A DNA stretch of 64,000 nt, taken from Larix kaempferi (lineage: Eukaryota; Streptophyta; Pinopsida; Pinales; Pinaceae). Under the pieces are notes generated by a model that had not been told where the DNA came from, did no database searches, and saw nothing but the letters and a program-made list of their open reading frames with translations. This document shows positions 32,796 to 44,600 of the stretch, piece after piece (position 1 is the stretch's first letter; each line of letters opens with the position of its first letter). The stretch covers positions 5,630,001-5,694,000 of the forward strand of contig BSBM01000423.1 of the NCBI GenBank assembly GCA_027924585.1. Reading direction: 5' to 3'. Position numbers and translations under genes: made by a program.

Positions 32796-35466
32796 AAATG
32801 TCACAAAGAAAGTTGGTGGGCCCAACTGACGTATCATTGCATATAAGTTTTTTCGTAGATGTTGATGATAGTCTGGCGATGTTCGAATTGTTTGCAGATC
32901 CATGTAGCCAATGTTCGATTTTAGTATTCGATCCAAATTGGGTTTTTTTTTGCACATCTTTTGCTAACAATTTTCTTCCTTTTAGTTGGCCTTTCCATAT
33001 TCTTATCCACATGCAACGACGAATTTGGTTCAGAATAATGCACACTGCTTTGTAGAAAAGATTTGTTGTATGATAAGCAAAGTCATGGTCCTTGTATAGA
33101 ATCTCCCATTGACAATTACTTTGATAACTAAAGTTCTGGGTGATATCATCAGGTCTTCTCTGCCCATAGAAAAGCACAGGGAAGCTCATTTCTTTAGAAC
33201 ATTTGTCTTTGAAAATGCCCAATGGCAAGTAGCCCTCACCTGGAGCAATGTTTATCTGATAACCATCCAAATCATAAATACTATACGAATCAGTGAAACC
33301 ATGCAAGAGTGTTTTTGTAATAGTCTCCTCTTCAATTTCATCATCATCACCAGTATTTTCAAGAGCACTATCACTTGTCGATGCAAGTGTCTCTTGCCGG
33401 AACTTCTCTTGCCAAAGATCATTCATTATAGATTTCTCCATCCTATAAAGTGGAGTGTCCCACAAACGCTTCATCGCCTTCATCACAACATGGACACGCA
33501 CTCGGCCAACAACATATGCACTCTTGTATTGTAAACGTTTCTTTATTGCCGCTGCTATTGTGTCAGTTTCTTTGATGTCACGTGAGAAAGCATGTTGCAC
33601 ACACGATGTGTCAGCTGGAACATTGATGACACCTCCTGTCAAGCCTAGCTGTGGTTTCTTGTACTTATGCCCAAGCTCTCTAATTTGCAAAAAAGGGATT
33701 CTCAATGCTACAAGCCTTTCTTCAAGTTCTTGCAGCTTTTGCACCTTGCGTATTCGTCTATTTTGCCTAATGCATTATGGGACTGCAAATTTTGGATCCC
33801 GGATAGCAGAGAGTGCTCTCTCATAGCTCTTGCAAACCCAATCAATATGGCTAGTGGTTTCAGTACAAAATTCTTTATTGATTTCATTTGTCTCATCCAC
33901 AGATTTATTTATTTGAGACAAAGTCTGCTGAACTACATCTTTTCTAAACCAAGTACGATTGCATATTGCACAATCATAAATTGGTGTCTCTTGAATTTGA
34001 CGATAATATTCTTTCTTAGCAAGAGAGGAAAATGAAAATTCATTTTTCTCTCTCTTACAATTTATTCTTTTCTTTGATTGGTTCAAAGATCTTTTCTCAA
34101 AATGCACCTTCAACAATTTGCTTGATTTCTCAATTGCGCATTTTGCTTTATTCAGCCCTTTTTTGCGTAAACATGTGCCAATCTTTCTAGTCACTATTTG
34201 CATGCAACCCTTGCCTCTAAGCAATCTCTTGATTTGACGAAGAGGGAGACATTTTTAAACCATTCTTATGTCATCACATTGGCTACAAGCAATATTTATT
34301 AGAGTGTACTGGAAACCATGAACTTCTTCTGCATTTTCATTCTCCGAGTTTCGCAATTTCTTGTTTGACATGTCCATCTCCAATAGCAATATGCTATTGT
34401 TTTCTTTAACAAAGCCAAGATCCAAGTCACGCAATCTCTTTTTGCACAGCTTTGAGTCTTTTACCAATTCACCATCAGGCAAAACAACATTAGATTTGAT
34501 GCATTTTTTCAATTTGCATAAAGACATTGGCCTGTCTTCTACACCCATGATTTTAGAAGGAGGCAATGCACATCCAGTTAATGAGTGTTCTACTTGTTGC
34601 AGTGATGCAAAGTTTGAATGTGACGACTTGGAATTCTTGTTTTCTTTAACAAAGCCAAGATCCAATTCACGTAATCTCTTTTTGGACAACTTTGAGTCTT
34701 TTACCAATTCATCATCGTGCACAACAACCTTCAATCTAATGTTTTTTTTCAATTTTCATAAAGACCTTGGCCTGTCTTCTACTTGCTACAATGATCCAAA
34801 GTTTGAATGTGACAACTCGAAATAGCATTGACGAAGATATTGCTTTCGCACCAAAGGCTCAAAATGGCCATTGAGTGGATTCTCATGGTGGAACAATATG
34901 TCAAAAGTATCTTTCGCAAAACCTGAATTGAAATACAAATAACACATCTTTTGTGTCTTTGACCATAGATGTATTGGTATTGCAAGCCACTTTGAAAGCC
35001 ATTTTATGCAGAATATGTCACCCCAAAGGCCTCGTTCTTCCCTTGGTAAAGACAATGATGCAAATCTTGACATCCAAGCCAGATAAATCATCCGATCATT
35101 GACGTTGTGCATTTCCATCAAAGAAAATGTGTTCAGGTCTTTCTTGTAAGACGATATTGCATCTGGATCCTTTGCCACCAAGCATTCCCAAAAGAATGCA
35201 ATTGTCCCTTCTCGCAACTCAAGTGATGTGTACTTAGAGTTTAAGAGAATATGGAAAGAGTAAAAAAGACAATCACCAACAACATAAACAAAGTTGTCAA
35301 GGCAAGACAACCCATTTGCTTGTAACACAGTATGAAGGTCAACGGGACAACTACTACCAACAATTCCTCCAATGTTTCCAGCATCAATTTCTCTTTTTTC
35401 CATGTTGTTTGATATGAACTTCAACTCAAGTCCTAGAGGACCACAAATATCCATAGAAAGAAGCAA
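32796..35466 (-). pseudogene. Helentron OTU protease - Rep N-terminal part
   Basis: Upstream half of the Helentron polyprotein. The frame starting at 35466 has an OTU cysteine protease: GDCLFYSF (Cys about 66) and GHFEPL (His about 201). A linker follows with a duplicated segment (ELVKDSKLSKKRLRELDLGF and a near copy). Next comes a zinc-binding motif region (DCAICNRTWFRKDVV) and ELEERLVALRIPFLQIREL, typical of the region before Rep in this family. Then APGEGYLPLGIFKDK and LGPPTFFVTFS, where the transposon has cut. Stops break one common frame near 34786, 34255 and 33775, and a length change in a run of nine T at 32943-32951 shifts the last part. Residue AEHRW at 14.57 kb is the direct continuation. 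The OTU domain may process the polyprotein or remove ubiquitin; this is not known for certain in the family. Confidence 0.82.
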
Positions 35467-38400
35467 AAACCCACTGCAACTTTAGTAAAAGCAGAAGATA
35501 CAATATAAACTAAAAAAAATTTATTTTAGTTTCTGAAAAATGAAATTTTGTTTTTTCTATTGGTAAAGGACAAGCCTGAAAAGACATAAATCCGTGCAAG
35601 AGATCGCTTTCTTTTCAGAATTTAAAATAAAAATAAAGAAATTTAAAATTAAAAGAAATTAACAATCTTACAGCTATACTCTTACCCTATTCGAATTTAC
35701 GGTTAAATTTTAATTTGATCAATACTTTCCACAAAAAAGAAACAACAGTAATTATTTGCAAACTAAAGATATAGTTATCCAATATGTTGAATCCAAATAC
35801 ATATAGACTAAATGGAAACTTCAGCCACATGCGGCAAGCACAATGTTCCCTGCAATTAAACCACATTTCGTAGTTCCAGGTACATTAAAATAACATAGCA
35901 ATCTATGAAATATTTGAACTAAAACAACAATTTCTCCAAGTTTGGAAGATGATCTACAAGGACAGCTAAAACAAAAGTATCTTCTTCTTTGAAGCAAGGG
36001 TTTCTGCAACTAAATTACATTTGATACTTCAAGGTATATTAAAATAACATAGCCATCTATGAAAAATTTGAAAAAAGTAAGCCACATCAGTAATAGAATC
36101 GAATTCTGCAGAATTCTGAGTATCTTTGAGCTTTTCTGACGCTCTTTAAATGGAAAATTCAACCACATGCAACAGGCACAAGGTTTTCTGCGACTAAATC
36201 ATATTTCATACTTCCAGGTATATTAAAATACCATAGCAATCTATGAAATATTAGAACTAGCAAAACAATTGCTCCAAGGAAAGTAAACAAGTTCTACTCA
36301 TCACTAAATTGAATTTTCTTGCGGCAAGGTAGGGAAATAGTAAAAATCCATTATTTTGTCTCAACATATCCCTATGAAAACATAAACCCTAGATACACAT
36401 ACACTAGATCATTCACCAATGCGAATCGATGATATTGCATTTGGATCGTTTGCCACCAAGCATTCCCAAAAGAACGCAATTGTCCCTTCTCGCAACTCAA
36501 GTGATGTGTACTTATAGTTTAAGAGAATATGGAAAGAGCCAAAAAGACAATGACCAACAACATAAACAAAATTGTCAAGGAAAGACAACCCATTTGCCTG
36601 TAACACAGTATGAAGGTCAACCGGACAACTACTACCAACAATTCCTCCAATGTTTCCAGCATCAATTTCTCTTTTCTCCATGTTGCTTGATATGAACATC
36701 AATTCAAGTCATATAGGACAACTTTAGTAAAAGCAGAAGATACAATATAAACTAAAAAGTATTTATTATAATTTGTGAAAAATGAAATTTTGTTTTTTCC
36801 ATTGGTAAAGGACAAGCCTGAAAAGACATAAATCCCTGCAAGACATAGCTTTATTTTCAGAATTTAAAATAAAAATAAAGTAATTTAAAATTAAAAAAAA
36901 ATTAACAATCTTATAGCTATACTCTTAGCCTATTCGAATTTACAGTTAAATTTTAATTTGATCAATACTTGCCACAAAAAAAGAAACAGTAATTATTTGC
37001 AAACTAAAGATATAGTTATCCAATCTGTTGAATCCAAATACATATAGACTAAATATAAACTTCAGCCACATGTGGCAAGCACAAGGTTGCCTGCGATCAA
37101 ACCACATTTCATAGTTCCAGGTGCATTAAAATAGCATAGCAATGTATGAAATATTTGAACTAAAACAACAATTGCTCGAAGTTTTGAAGATGATCTGCAA
37201 GGACAGCTAAAACAAAAGTATCTAAAAATCCATTATTATTTTGTCTCAACATATTCCTATGAAAACATAAATCCTAGACACATGCGCACTAGCCCATTCA
37301 CCAATGCGAATCACTGATTTAATTCACTTATCAAACACTACAAGCATTTCTGCACCATTAAATCAGGTAAACTGTTTTTTTGCAATAGACAACATTTCCT
37401 ATCAATCTAAATTTGTCATAGACATTTATTTAAATCAATCTCCTAAATTTCTCAAATGTTTAGGGTGTAACCATGTATGCTCACATGCTCACCATATGTT
37501 GTCTATTCCAACTAACAACTGCTCCAAGGGAAGTAAACAAGTTCTACTGATCACCACATTGAATTTTCTTCCAGCAAAACATAACCCCTAGACAAATGCA
37601 CACTAGGCCATTCACCAATGCGAATCAATGATTTAATCCACCTATCGAACACTACAAGCATTTCTGCACCATTGCATTAGTTACAATGTTTTTTTTGTAG
37701 TATACAACATTTCTTGTCACCATATGTTGTCTCTAGAAGAATACCAAACAAATGATTACCTACCAGCCAAATGTATCAATAAATCCTAGGGCAAAAGAAT
37801 GAGAATATGTCTTACGAAACAGTTCAGGCAATGACATTCCAGACAAACTATACCTAAATTGAGTAGGAATAAAAGCCAAATCTGGGTATGTTTGACCTTT
37901 TCATTCTTATTACAATGCAGAGAACAAGAGGCCCATATTAATATGTTGGCCTTTGTCTCAACATATTCCTATGAAAACATAAACCTTAGACACATGCGCA
38001 CTAGCCCATTCACCAATCCAAATCAGTGATTTAATTTGCTTATCAAACACTACAAGCATTTCTGCACCATTAAATCAGGTAAACTGTTTTTTTTGCAATA
38101 GACAACATTTCCTGTCAATCTAAATCTGTCATAGACACTTATTTAAATCAATCTCCTGAATTTCTCAAATGTTTAGGGTATAACCATGTATGCTCACATG
38201 CTCACCATATGTTGTCTACTCCAACTAACAACTGCTCCAAGGGAAGTACATTCTGCAGAGCATTTGGGTTCATGCAAATTTATTACAATGCAGAGAACAA
38301 AGTATGTCTACATAAAGAGTCTAACATAGAGGCCCATAACAACAAACAAGGCAGTGGGGAAAGACTATGTCTTAGGAAATAGTTTTCTAGAAATTTCTAT

Positions 38401-38840
38401 CATTTTTTTCAACACATTTTCTAGAAATCTGACACAAATATGTCTCCAAACAGCTACAAATTATAATTTCGCTCACCATAAACCTCAGCTCAAAAAACCA
38501 GCTTCTAAAAAGAGTAAGCCACAGTAGTAATAAAAGCCAATTATGGGTATGTTTGACCTTTTCATTCTTATTACAATGCAGAGAACAAGAGGACCATAGA
38601 AACATACAAGGAAATGGGAAAAGACTATGTCTTAGGAAATGGTTCAGGCAATGACACTTTAGATAGAATATACCTAAATTGACCTAAGATATAGGTATTA
38701 ACAACAACTTATGACCGAAACAATCGTTTCATTCAGCAGAGCATTTGGGTTCATGCAAATTTATTACAATGCAAAGAACAAAGTATGTCTACATAAAGAG
38801 TCTAACAAAGAGGCCCATAAAAACAAACAAGGCAATTCCC
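35159..38840. repeat. Mosaic of direct duplications upstream of the Helentron OTU exon
   Basis: Sequence from about 35159 recurs at about 36437 (offset 1278, then 1242 after a small deletion) and runs to about 37225. The phrase CCATTCACCAATGCGAATC recurs near 36411, 37289 and 37608. 37252-37534 recurs at 37964-38249 (offset 712-715). GCATTTGGGTTCATGCAAAT occurs near 38259 and 38739. Apart from the OTU copy no coding sequence is visible. Confidence 0.85.
36409..36702 (-). pseudogene. Duplicate of the OTU exon, truncated
   Basis: Minus-strand frame starting MMFISSNMEKREIDAGN and reading through YVVGHCLFGSF to LVANDPNAISS, then lost. It copies the first half of the OTU domain at 35.1-35.4 kb. 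The aspartate before the catalytic cysteine is histidine here, and the part with the catalytic histidine is missing, so it cannot be a working protease. Confidence 0.85.
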
Positions 38841-39888
38841 TTCGCATTTCAATTCTGGGCATGTTTGACGTTTTCCAACGCCCGCAACAGGAAAAAACCA
38901 GCGATGTCTCCAGAAATCGCTCCAGCTACAAATTATAATTTCGCTTGATGGGCATGAATAGAAGAAAAGCCAAGATTGATGGGCGTGAATACAAGAAGTG
39001 CCATATCTGAGCTTTCCCGAAGCCTGCAACAGCATAAATTCAGCCAACCGCAAGGGTTTCTGGGTGTCAATACAGGAAACAAATTTGCCAAAGGTCAGGA
39101 TTGAACATGCACATACCTGGACAATGCTGAACAACGTACAAACTTCAGCAAAAGAAACTTGACCTCGCAATCCACCATTCACACCAGGCAACCAAGAACG
39201 AAACCAACAAAGAAGAGCAACAAGATAACGCCCAGTTCTCTTTAAATAAAAAACCCACCAGCACAAACAACAAAAACTCGCATTAAACGCCAGCTTCAAT
39301 AAATGCCCAAATGCGCGAAAACTTAATTCGCGGGAAAACCCTCATCACAGCTCCCAGAAGGCAGCCATCTTGCAGGTCAGGGTTAGCTCATCCTTCAATG
39401 CAGCCCCCACAGTCTAGGCACGTGGCCACCACCAAGAGGTCTCAGGACGTATGCTCCAAAAACCAACGCAGAACGTATTTCATTTTTTCATTAAATTGTA
39501 AATAAATCAGCAAAAAAACAAACTATGTAATAATCCATATAAAATTTGTATTTAATTTCCAAGCCAGTTGTAAAATTCTGCAATTTTGAAATTTTAAATT
39601 CATTTTAAATTTCGAAAATAAACCCAACTCCTAGAAGGATTTATGTCTTTTCAGACTTGTCCTCCACCAATCAAAAAATCCAAATTCCCATTTTTAGAAA
39701 TTAAAGTAAATATTTTTTATTTCTTAAAAGAACAAATTAATATTTTTTTTTGAAAACATTATGAAAAAACATTAACAATTCAAAAAAATTTGGCAAACTA
39801 GGTCAAAGGCCTTTGACTTTCCAACGGAAAGTATATCCCTGCCTTGGCAGGGGCTAACAAGAATTCAGAAAAATTAATTTACCTCTAC
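38841..39888. other. Upstream flank of the Helentron, no gene
   Basis: The minus-strand frame at 38802-39299 has no recognised domain. 39630-39680 carries an inverted copy of 35553-35600 and 36793-36840 (shared core GACATAAATCC and GGACAAG). This may mark the outer end of the duplicated block or of the element. The true 5' end was not found. Confidence 0.4.
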
Positions 39889-40490
39889 CTAAGTTTGGGC
39901 AATTTCAATGAATCCATGTTGTAAATCACGGCTGTGGAATCCCAATAGCTCCAATGCCTCCACTAACCTTGTAAATCTAATCGTGCCTACAGCCCTTACA
40001 TAGGCGTTTTGAATCAACCAATCTTCTGCCACATACGGTTCACAATTCATCAAACAACCTCCTGCATTTAACATAGTATTCCGCATCGCAGCGTAACGAC
40101 TCCCGTAATGAATCGCCACAACACCACTGATTAGCGTTACAATAAAAGTCGGGATGCATTTATCATAATTGCTAAGTGCGAGATTACCTTGTAACCGCAA
40201 CATCACCTTAAATATCAAGACGCTCCTTCTGGCTCCTGCGCTGTGCCGAACACCTTCAGATGCATCACCTTGGTTCGCAAATCACTGAATACAGTCAATC
40301 GGTTGCATCGACTCGAGTATCTGCAGCTCATGCACAATAGCATAAGCAATGGCGTTACGGAAGCCAACGGAGTCACAAATCACTGAATACAGTCAGTCGA
40401 CTGCATTGATTCGAGTATCTGCAACTCATGCACAGTTGCATAAGCGATGGCATTACGGAATCCAATAGAGCCTCCTTTCGGTTTTTCTTT
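39889..40490 (-). pseudogene. Coding-like fragment of unknown protein, with a tandem duplication
   Basis: A 109-codon frame (39889-40218) includes TRLVEALELLGFHSRDLQHG and CEPYVAEDWLIQNAYVRAVG, with a composition like real protein. Upstream on the same strand, 40280-40370 and 40375-40465 are a tandem repeat of about 97 bp encoding NAIAYAIVHELQILESMQ and a near copy in another frame. I do not recognise the family. Probably a decayed gene or captured fragment. Confidence 0.4.
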
Positions 40491-41618
40491 CTCTCATGGT
40501 GTGCACAGGGTAAGCTTTCGCCTTCAAGAGGCCCAACGCACGTTATCCATTCCTAAAATATGGGGCAGGCTCCTATTCAATCGAATCAACCAACCCAGGT
40601 CGGCTTCAAGCTTTAGACCTTTGGCATCTCGAGGTCATGGCATCGATTATGCCCGGCCGAATATCAGTGTAATGCATTCGGTGTGAAATGGGAAAACCAT
40701 GAGCATGCCTACCAAATGCTTTCAAAATGGTTTTATTTTTGTTTTTTTTTTAAATTATTTGGAAGACATAGTTCCAGCGTGTACAGATTCCTATTTCTTG
40801 TTGCTATTTTCTCTTACATTAAGCTCAGAATTTCATGTTTTGATGGTTTTTTATGTACTTTGATCTGAACTATAAAACTTTGGCTCAATCCTGGAACTGG
40901 TAATTTTGTGTAGTTTTGGTTTATCTATCATTATGTGCTCTTTTTTTAGGATATCAAAGCTTATCTCGGATTGCAAACAAAAACTGCATAGAATAAATGT
41001 TTTCGAACAAGGTTATCATATTTGGTTTGTTGTGATTGCAATTACTGAATTTAAGACAAAATGAAAAAGAGAAACATGTGCATGTTATAAATCACAAATA
41101 TATGTAGCAACTATTCCTAAATTTGACTTCTCAATCTAGGAAAACAATCGCTATTCCTAAATTTGACTTCTCAATCTAGGAAAGTCTAAGGTTCGAAGGA
41201 AGTTATTTGCTATTACCAAAATGTTAGATAATTGATAGTTTTGTGGTCAAAATCATTGAGTGTTTAAAATATTCTATAACTTAGTGAAAGTGGAAGCCAA
41301 TATCTTCTTTTTTTTTTAATGTAAAAAAACAAATAGTTTTGTGGTAAAAAATCATAATTGTTGAAATTATTTTTATGTGTATTGACGAGTGAATAAAGCG
41401 TCATTTCATTGCATTTACAAGTCTTTGAGTGCACTAAAACTCCTCATGTACAACGAAAACTGCTCGTAATACCAATAATATGATATACCCAATAATATTC
41501 CACTTATATACAAAACAATGTATCAGTTTGCAATACCCTAAGCCGGGGGTTTAAGATCGGTCGTGTAAATATAATATATCGTCCCAGCAACCTATAATAA
41601 TATAATAAACATTGAGCT
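40491..41618. other. Gene-free AT-rich stretch
   Basis: Short frames only. A 42-bp tandem duplication containing CTATTCCTAAATTTGACTTC occurs at about 41111-41180. No gene, RNA or mobile element recognised. Confidence 0.5.
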
Positions 41619-41694
41619 ATAGGTTCAATGTCACATACTCAAGTTCTAGATATTTTATAGGTTCAATGTCACATACTCAAGTTCTAGATATTTT
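41619..41694. repeat. 38-bp tandem duplication across the LTR boundary
   Basis: The unit ATAGGTTCAATGTCACATAC... occurs at 41619-41656 and again at 41657-41694. It includes about 10 bases of host flank and the first 28 bases of the gypsy LTR, so it arose after insertion. Confidence 0.85.
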
Positions 41695-44600
41695 ATGTCA
41701 TGAAGAAAAAACTATGTTTTATTTTTATTGTAAAGTTTTATTACTATGAATCAAGTGGGGTCAAGGATGACTGTAATTAATTACTTTGAATATTTTATTA
41801 TTTATAAACAAAAGTGGAGATAAATATCCAAAGGAGACTATTGAATGAGTGTTCACTTACCCACTAGGAGGAATGGACTGGGGTGGAGATCAAACTGACA
41901 CTTGAAAGCATCCTCAACTCACTTCTAATTGTTGCAGGGGGCAACTTCCCTACTTTTATGGTCATGTTCCCCGAGAGAGTGGAATTGAGCAGGTGGCTCA
42001 TTTACTATATAAAACTGACCAAAGGCCTAGGCATGTTACTTATCTACCCATCGAATTTAGCAGAGGCTGTTCATTCTTACCTTGTGATAATTTCTGAGCA
42101 CAAGAGATTCGATGAGGGGAATGTTAGAAGTGATTGAATGAACTAAGGCTGCATTCTAAACTAGTGCATCCACATTGCTGAGTTCAATATTGCTAAAAGC
42201 AGGAAGTACTACTGTCAAGTGCTACTGCTAAGTTGCAAAGGAATTTATTCCCCTTTTTCCACATAGCATCTTCGTCCTGGTGGTTTAGTGAACATGCTCA
42301 GGGGTACTAAGGCAAGTAACTTGGTTGTCTTCAAGAGTAGGTTGGGTGGAATGGGATCCTTTGGATGTTTGTCTCTTTTACAGTTATCAGGTTCAAATAG
42401 TGTTTTTTTATTTACTTTCTGTCAAGTTATCGATGAGGATCTACATGTTATTATGTTATCAGTTTTACATTTCCTCCTAGATATTCTGAACTGTTTCATT
42501 TCTAAATTTTATCTATTCTGAAAAACATACAGTTATTAGGTCAAATTGATAAATGAGTAGTTAAAAGTTTAGAGATGAATGATAGAATAAAAATGCTTCC
42601 CTGCATTTTTCCACACACTGTTTCCAATGTCGTACTCACTCTAGTACACAGAAGATGTATTTAAAGGAGATTCAAATGATTGAGTACCATAAATAAATCT
42701 AATTTATTTTAGTACTTTAATGCTATCCATTTTTCAATAAACATCAAAGAATCTATCTAAGAAACATAGATATCTTTTTATGCATATGCTAAACATCACA
42801 AAATCTATCTAAGAAACATAGATATCTTTTTATGCATATGCTTAGCAAGAGAACCCTCTGATATATTTCATAACAGTTTAATATTCTAAATAGTTCTTTT
42901 ATATGTTAAACTATAGCAATGCACTGTTTAGAATTAAAGTAATTTATACATGAATACAGAAAACTATTTAATACAAGTTTATTTCATAAACAATAGTATT
43001 AACATTACTTACCATTAAATTTTAACCTTTACAAGTTTATTTCATAAAAAATAGTATTAACATTACTTACCATTAAATTTTAACCTTTAAAAACAGTATA
43101 GCTTCTGTATCACAAATTCTAATAACATCGAAACAATTAATATAGGTATTCATCTTTAAAAACAAAGTTGTAATCATTGTAAGAAAATGGATCGAAATCA
43201 TACATCTATATCTTTTGTACAAAACTAGAAATATGAAATAATATCATTTACAAATCAAATAGTAACAAACTAACCGAATGTCCTAGGGTTAAAACCCTGT
43301 TCTTTAACTATACATACTAATACCATGTTAACATTTCATTTTTTTAGCAAAACGATAGAGAAATGTGAAACCAACATTTGACACCCGAAGATTCTTCCAC
43401 ATAGTCTAAGTTTTATAACTTTACAAGTTACATAACAAATCTAGGGTTTGAAACCCATACTAATTCTTCAACCAAAACTCAAAATAGCATTTAGTTCTTA
43501 GTAGGGTTCATGGTCCAGCCTTACGACTTAGGGTTTATACACAAACCCTAAAGATTTAAATAACTATTTAGATCACAGTGTCAGACTTTGCAAACAACTT
43601 TTCAAATTATTAGTGTGCTGAGAGTTTTCTCTTAGTTTCAACACTTTAAAGCTTCATTCATTTAAATATATAAAACCTATAGTATTATCCATTGAAATCT
43701 CGTACGCAGAACAGTATTAAAGGAAACAACATGAGGTCAAAGGTTCCAAACATCAATTGCAATCTATAATAAAAAATTAGGTTTTAATACCGTAGAAGTT
43801 TACCATTGTATTTTATCAAAATGCCAAGGGTTTAAACCCTTCGAAGCGAAACTGTATACATAGATATCATTTACATATAATTACAGTATGCGTTGAAAAG
43901 CCAATGAAGGACAGGTCGAGGGTTCAACCCTCCCTGTATCAAAACTTTGCCTCACGGCTTAAAAGGATTTACAACCACTGTAATGTCTAATTTGTAAAAA
44001 CGAAAACGAAGTCTCGAATAAACCAACACATACCAGCATTGTGCCAAACAATCATCTAAAGATTTTTTTCTGAGTACCATGGATTCCCACGAGGAAATCA
44101 CCGAGGCTTACTAGGATTTTCAAGCTCTCCTCTCTAGCATTCTATCTTAAGAAACCACGCCGAGGAAGGACCTGTTAGGACAATATGACATGGTGGTTAA
44201 ACTTCGATCATAGCTCACAAAAAAAAAAGAACAAGATCAGTATTTAAAAACCATCAACGAAGCATAAGTTGAGAAAATATGACATTACCTGTTAAATAGA
44301 ATTTTGTAGTATGCCCGAAACCTCCTGCAACGTTTAAACTTCCATCATGGAAACCCTGGAGGCATACTGAGTCATCACCAAACTCAACTCTGTACATCTT
44401 GCAAAGAAAATAAATACATTTTAAACTGCTATCACCATTGTTATAGGCACAGGTCATGCTATCGAATCCCCCGAAGGAAACTGCAAGCAGGGTTACAAAC
44501 CTTGGAAAACCGAGAGCCTGTCGGCCTCTCCACTCTCACATAGTGAAAAATGAATGCTCCAGGTTATGGCTCATTGAGTAGTTCAACGGGAAGCTAGGGT

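Noticed and set aside
33109-34035. Plus-strand frames of 120-140 codons opposite the Helentron gene
   Set aside because: Antisense shadows of the Rep N-terminal coding region, which has clear motifs on the minus strand.
38802-39299. 165-codon minus-strand frame with many Cys and Trp
   Set aside because: No domain; its start overlaps a duplicated non-coding phrase shared with 38.26 kb.
43905-43945. tRNA T-arm-like GAGGGTTCAACCCTC, and GGGTTCGAAACCC near 52404
   Set aside because: No acceptor, D or anticodon arms around them; the loop is too short in the first case. They belong to a series of dyads in the LTR.
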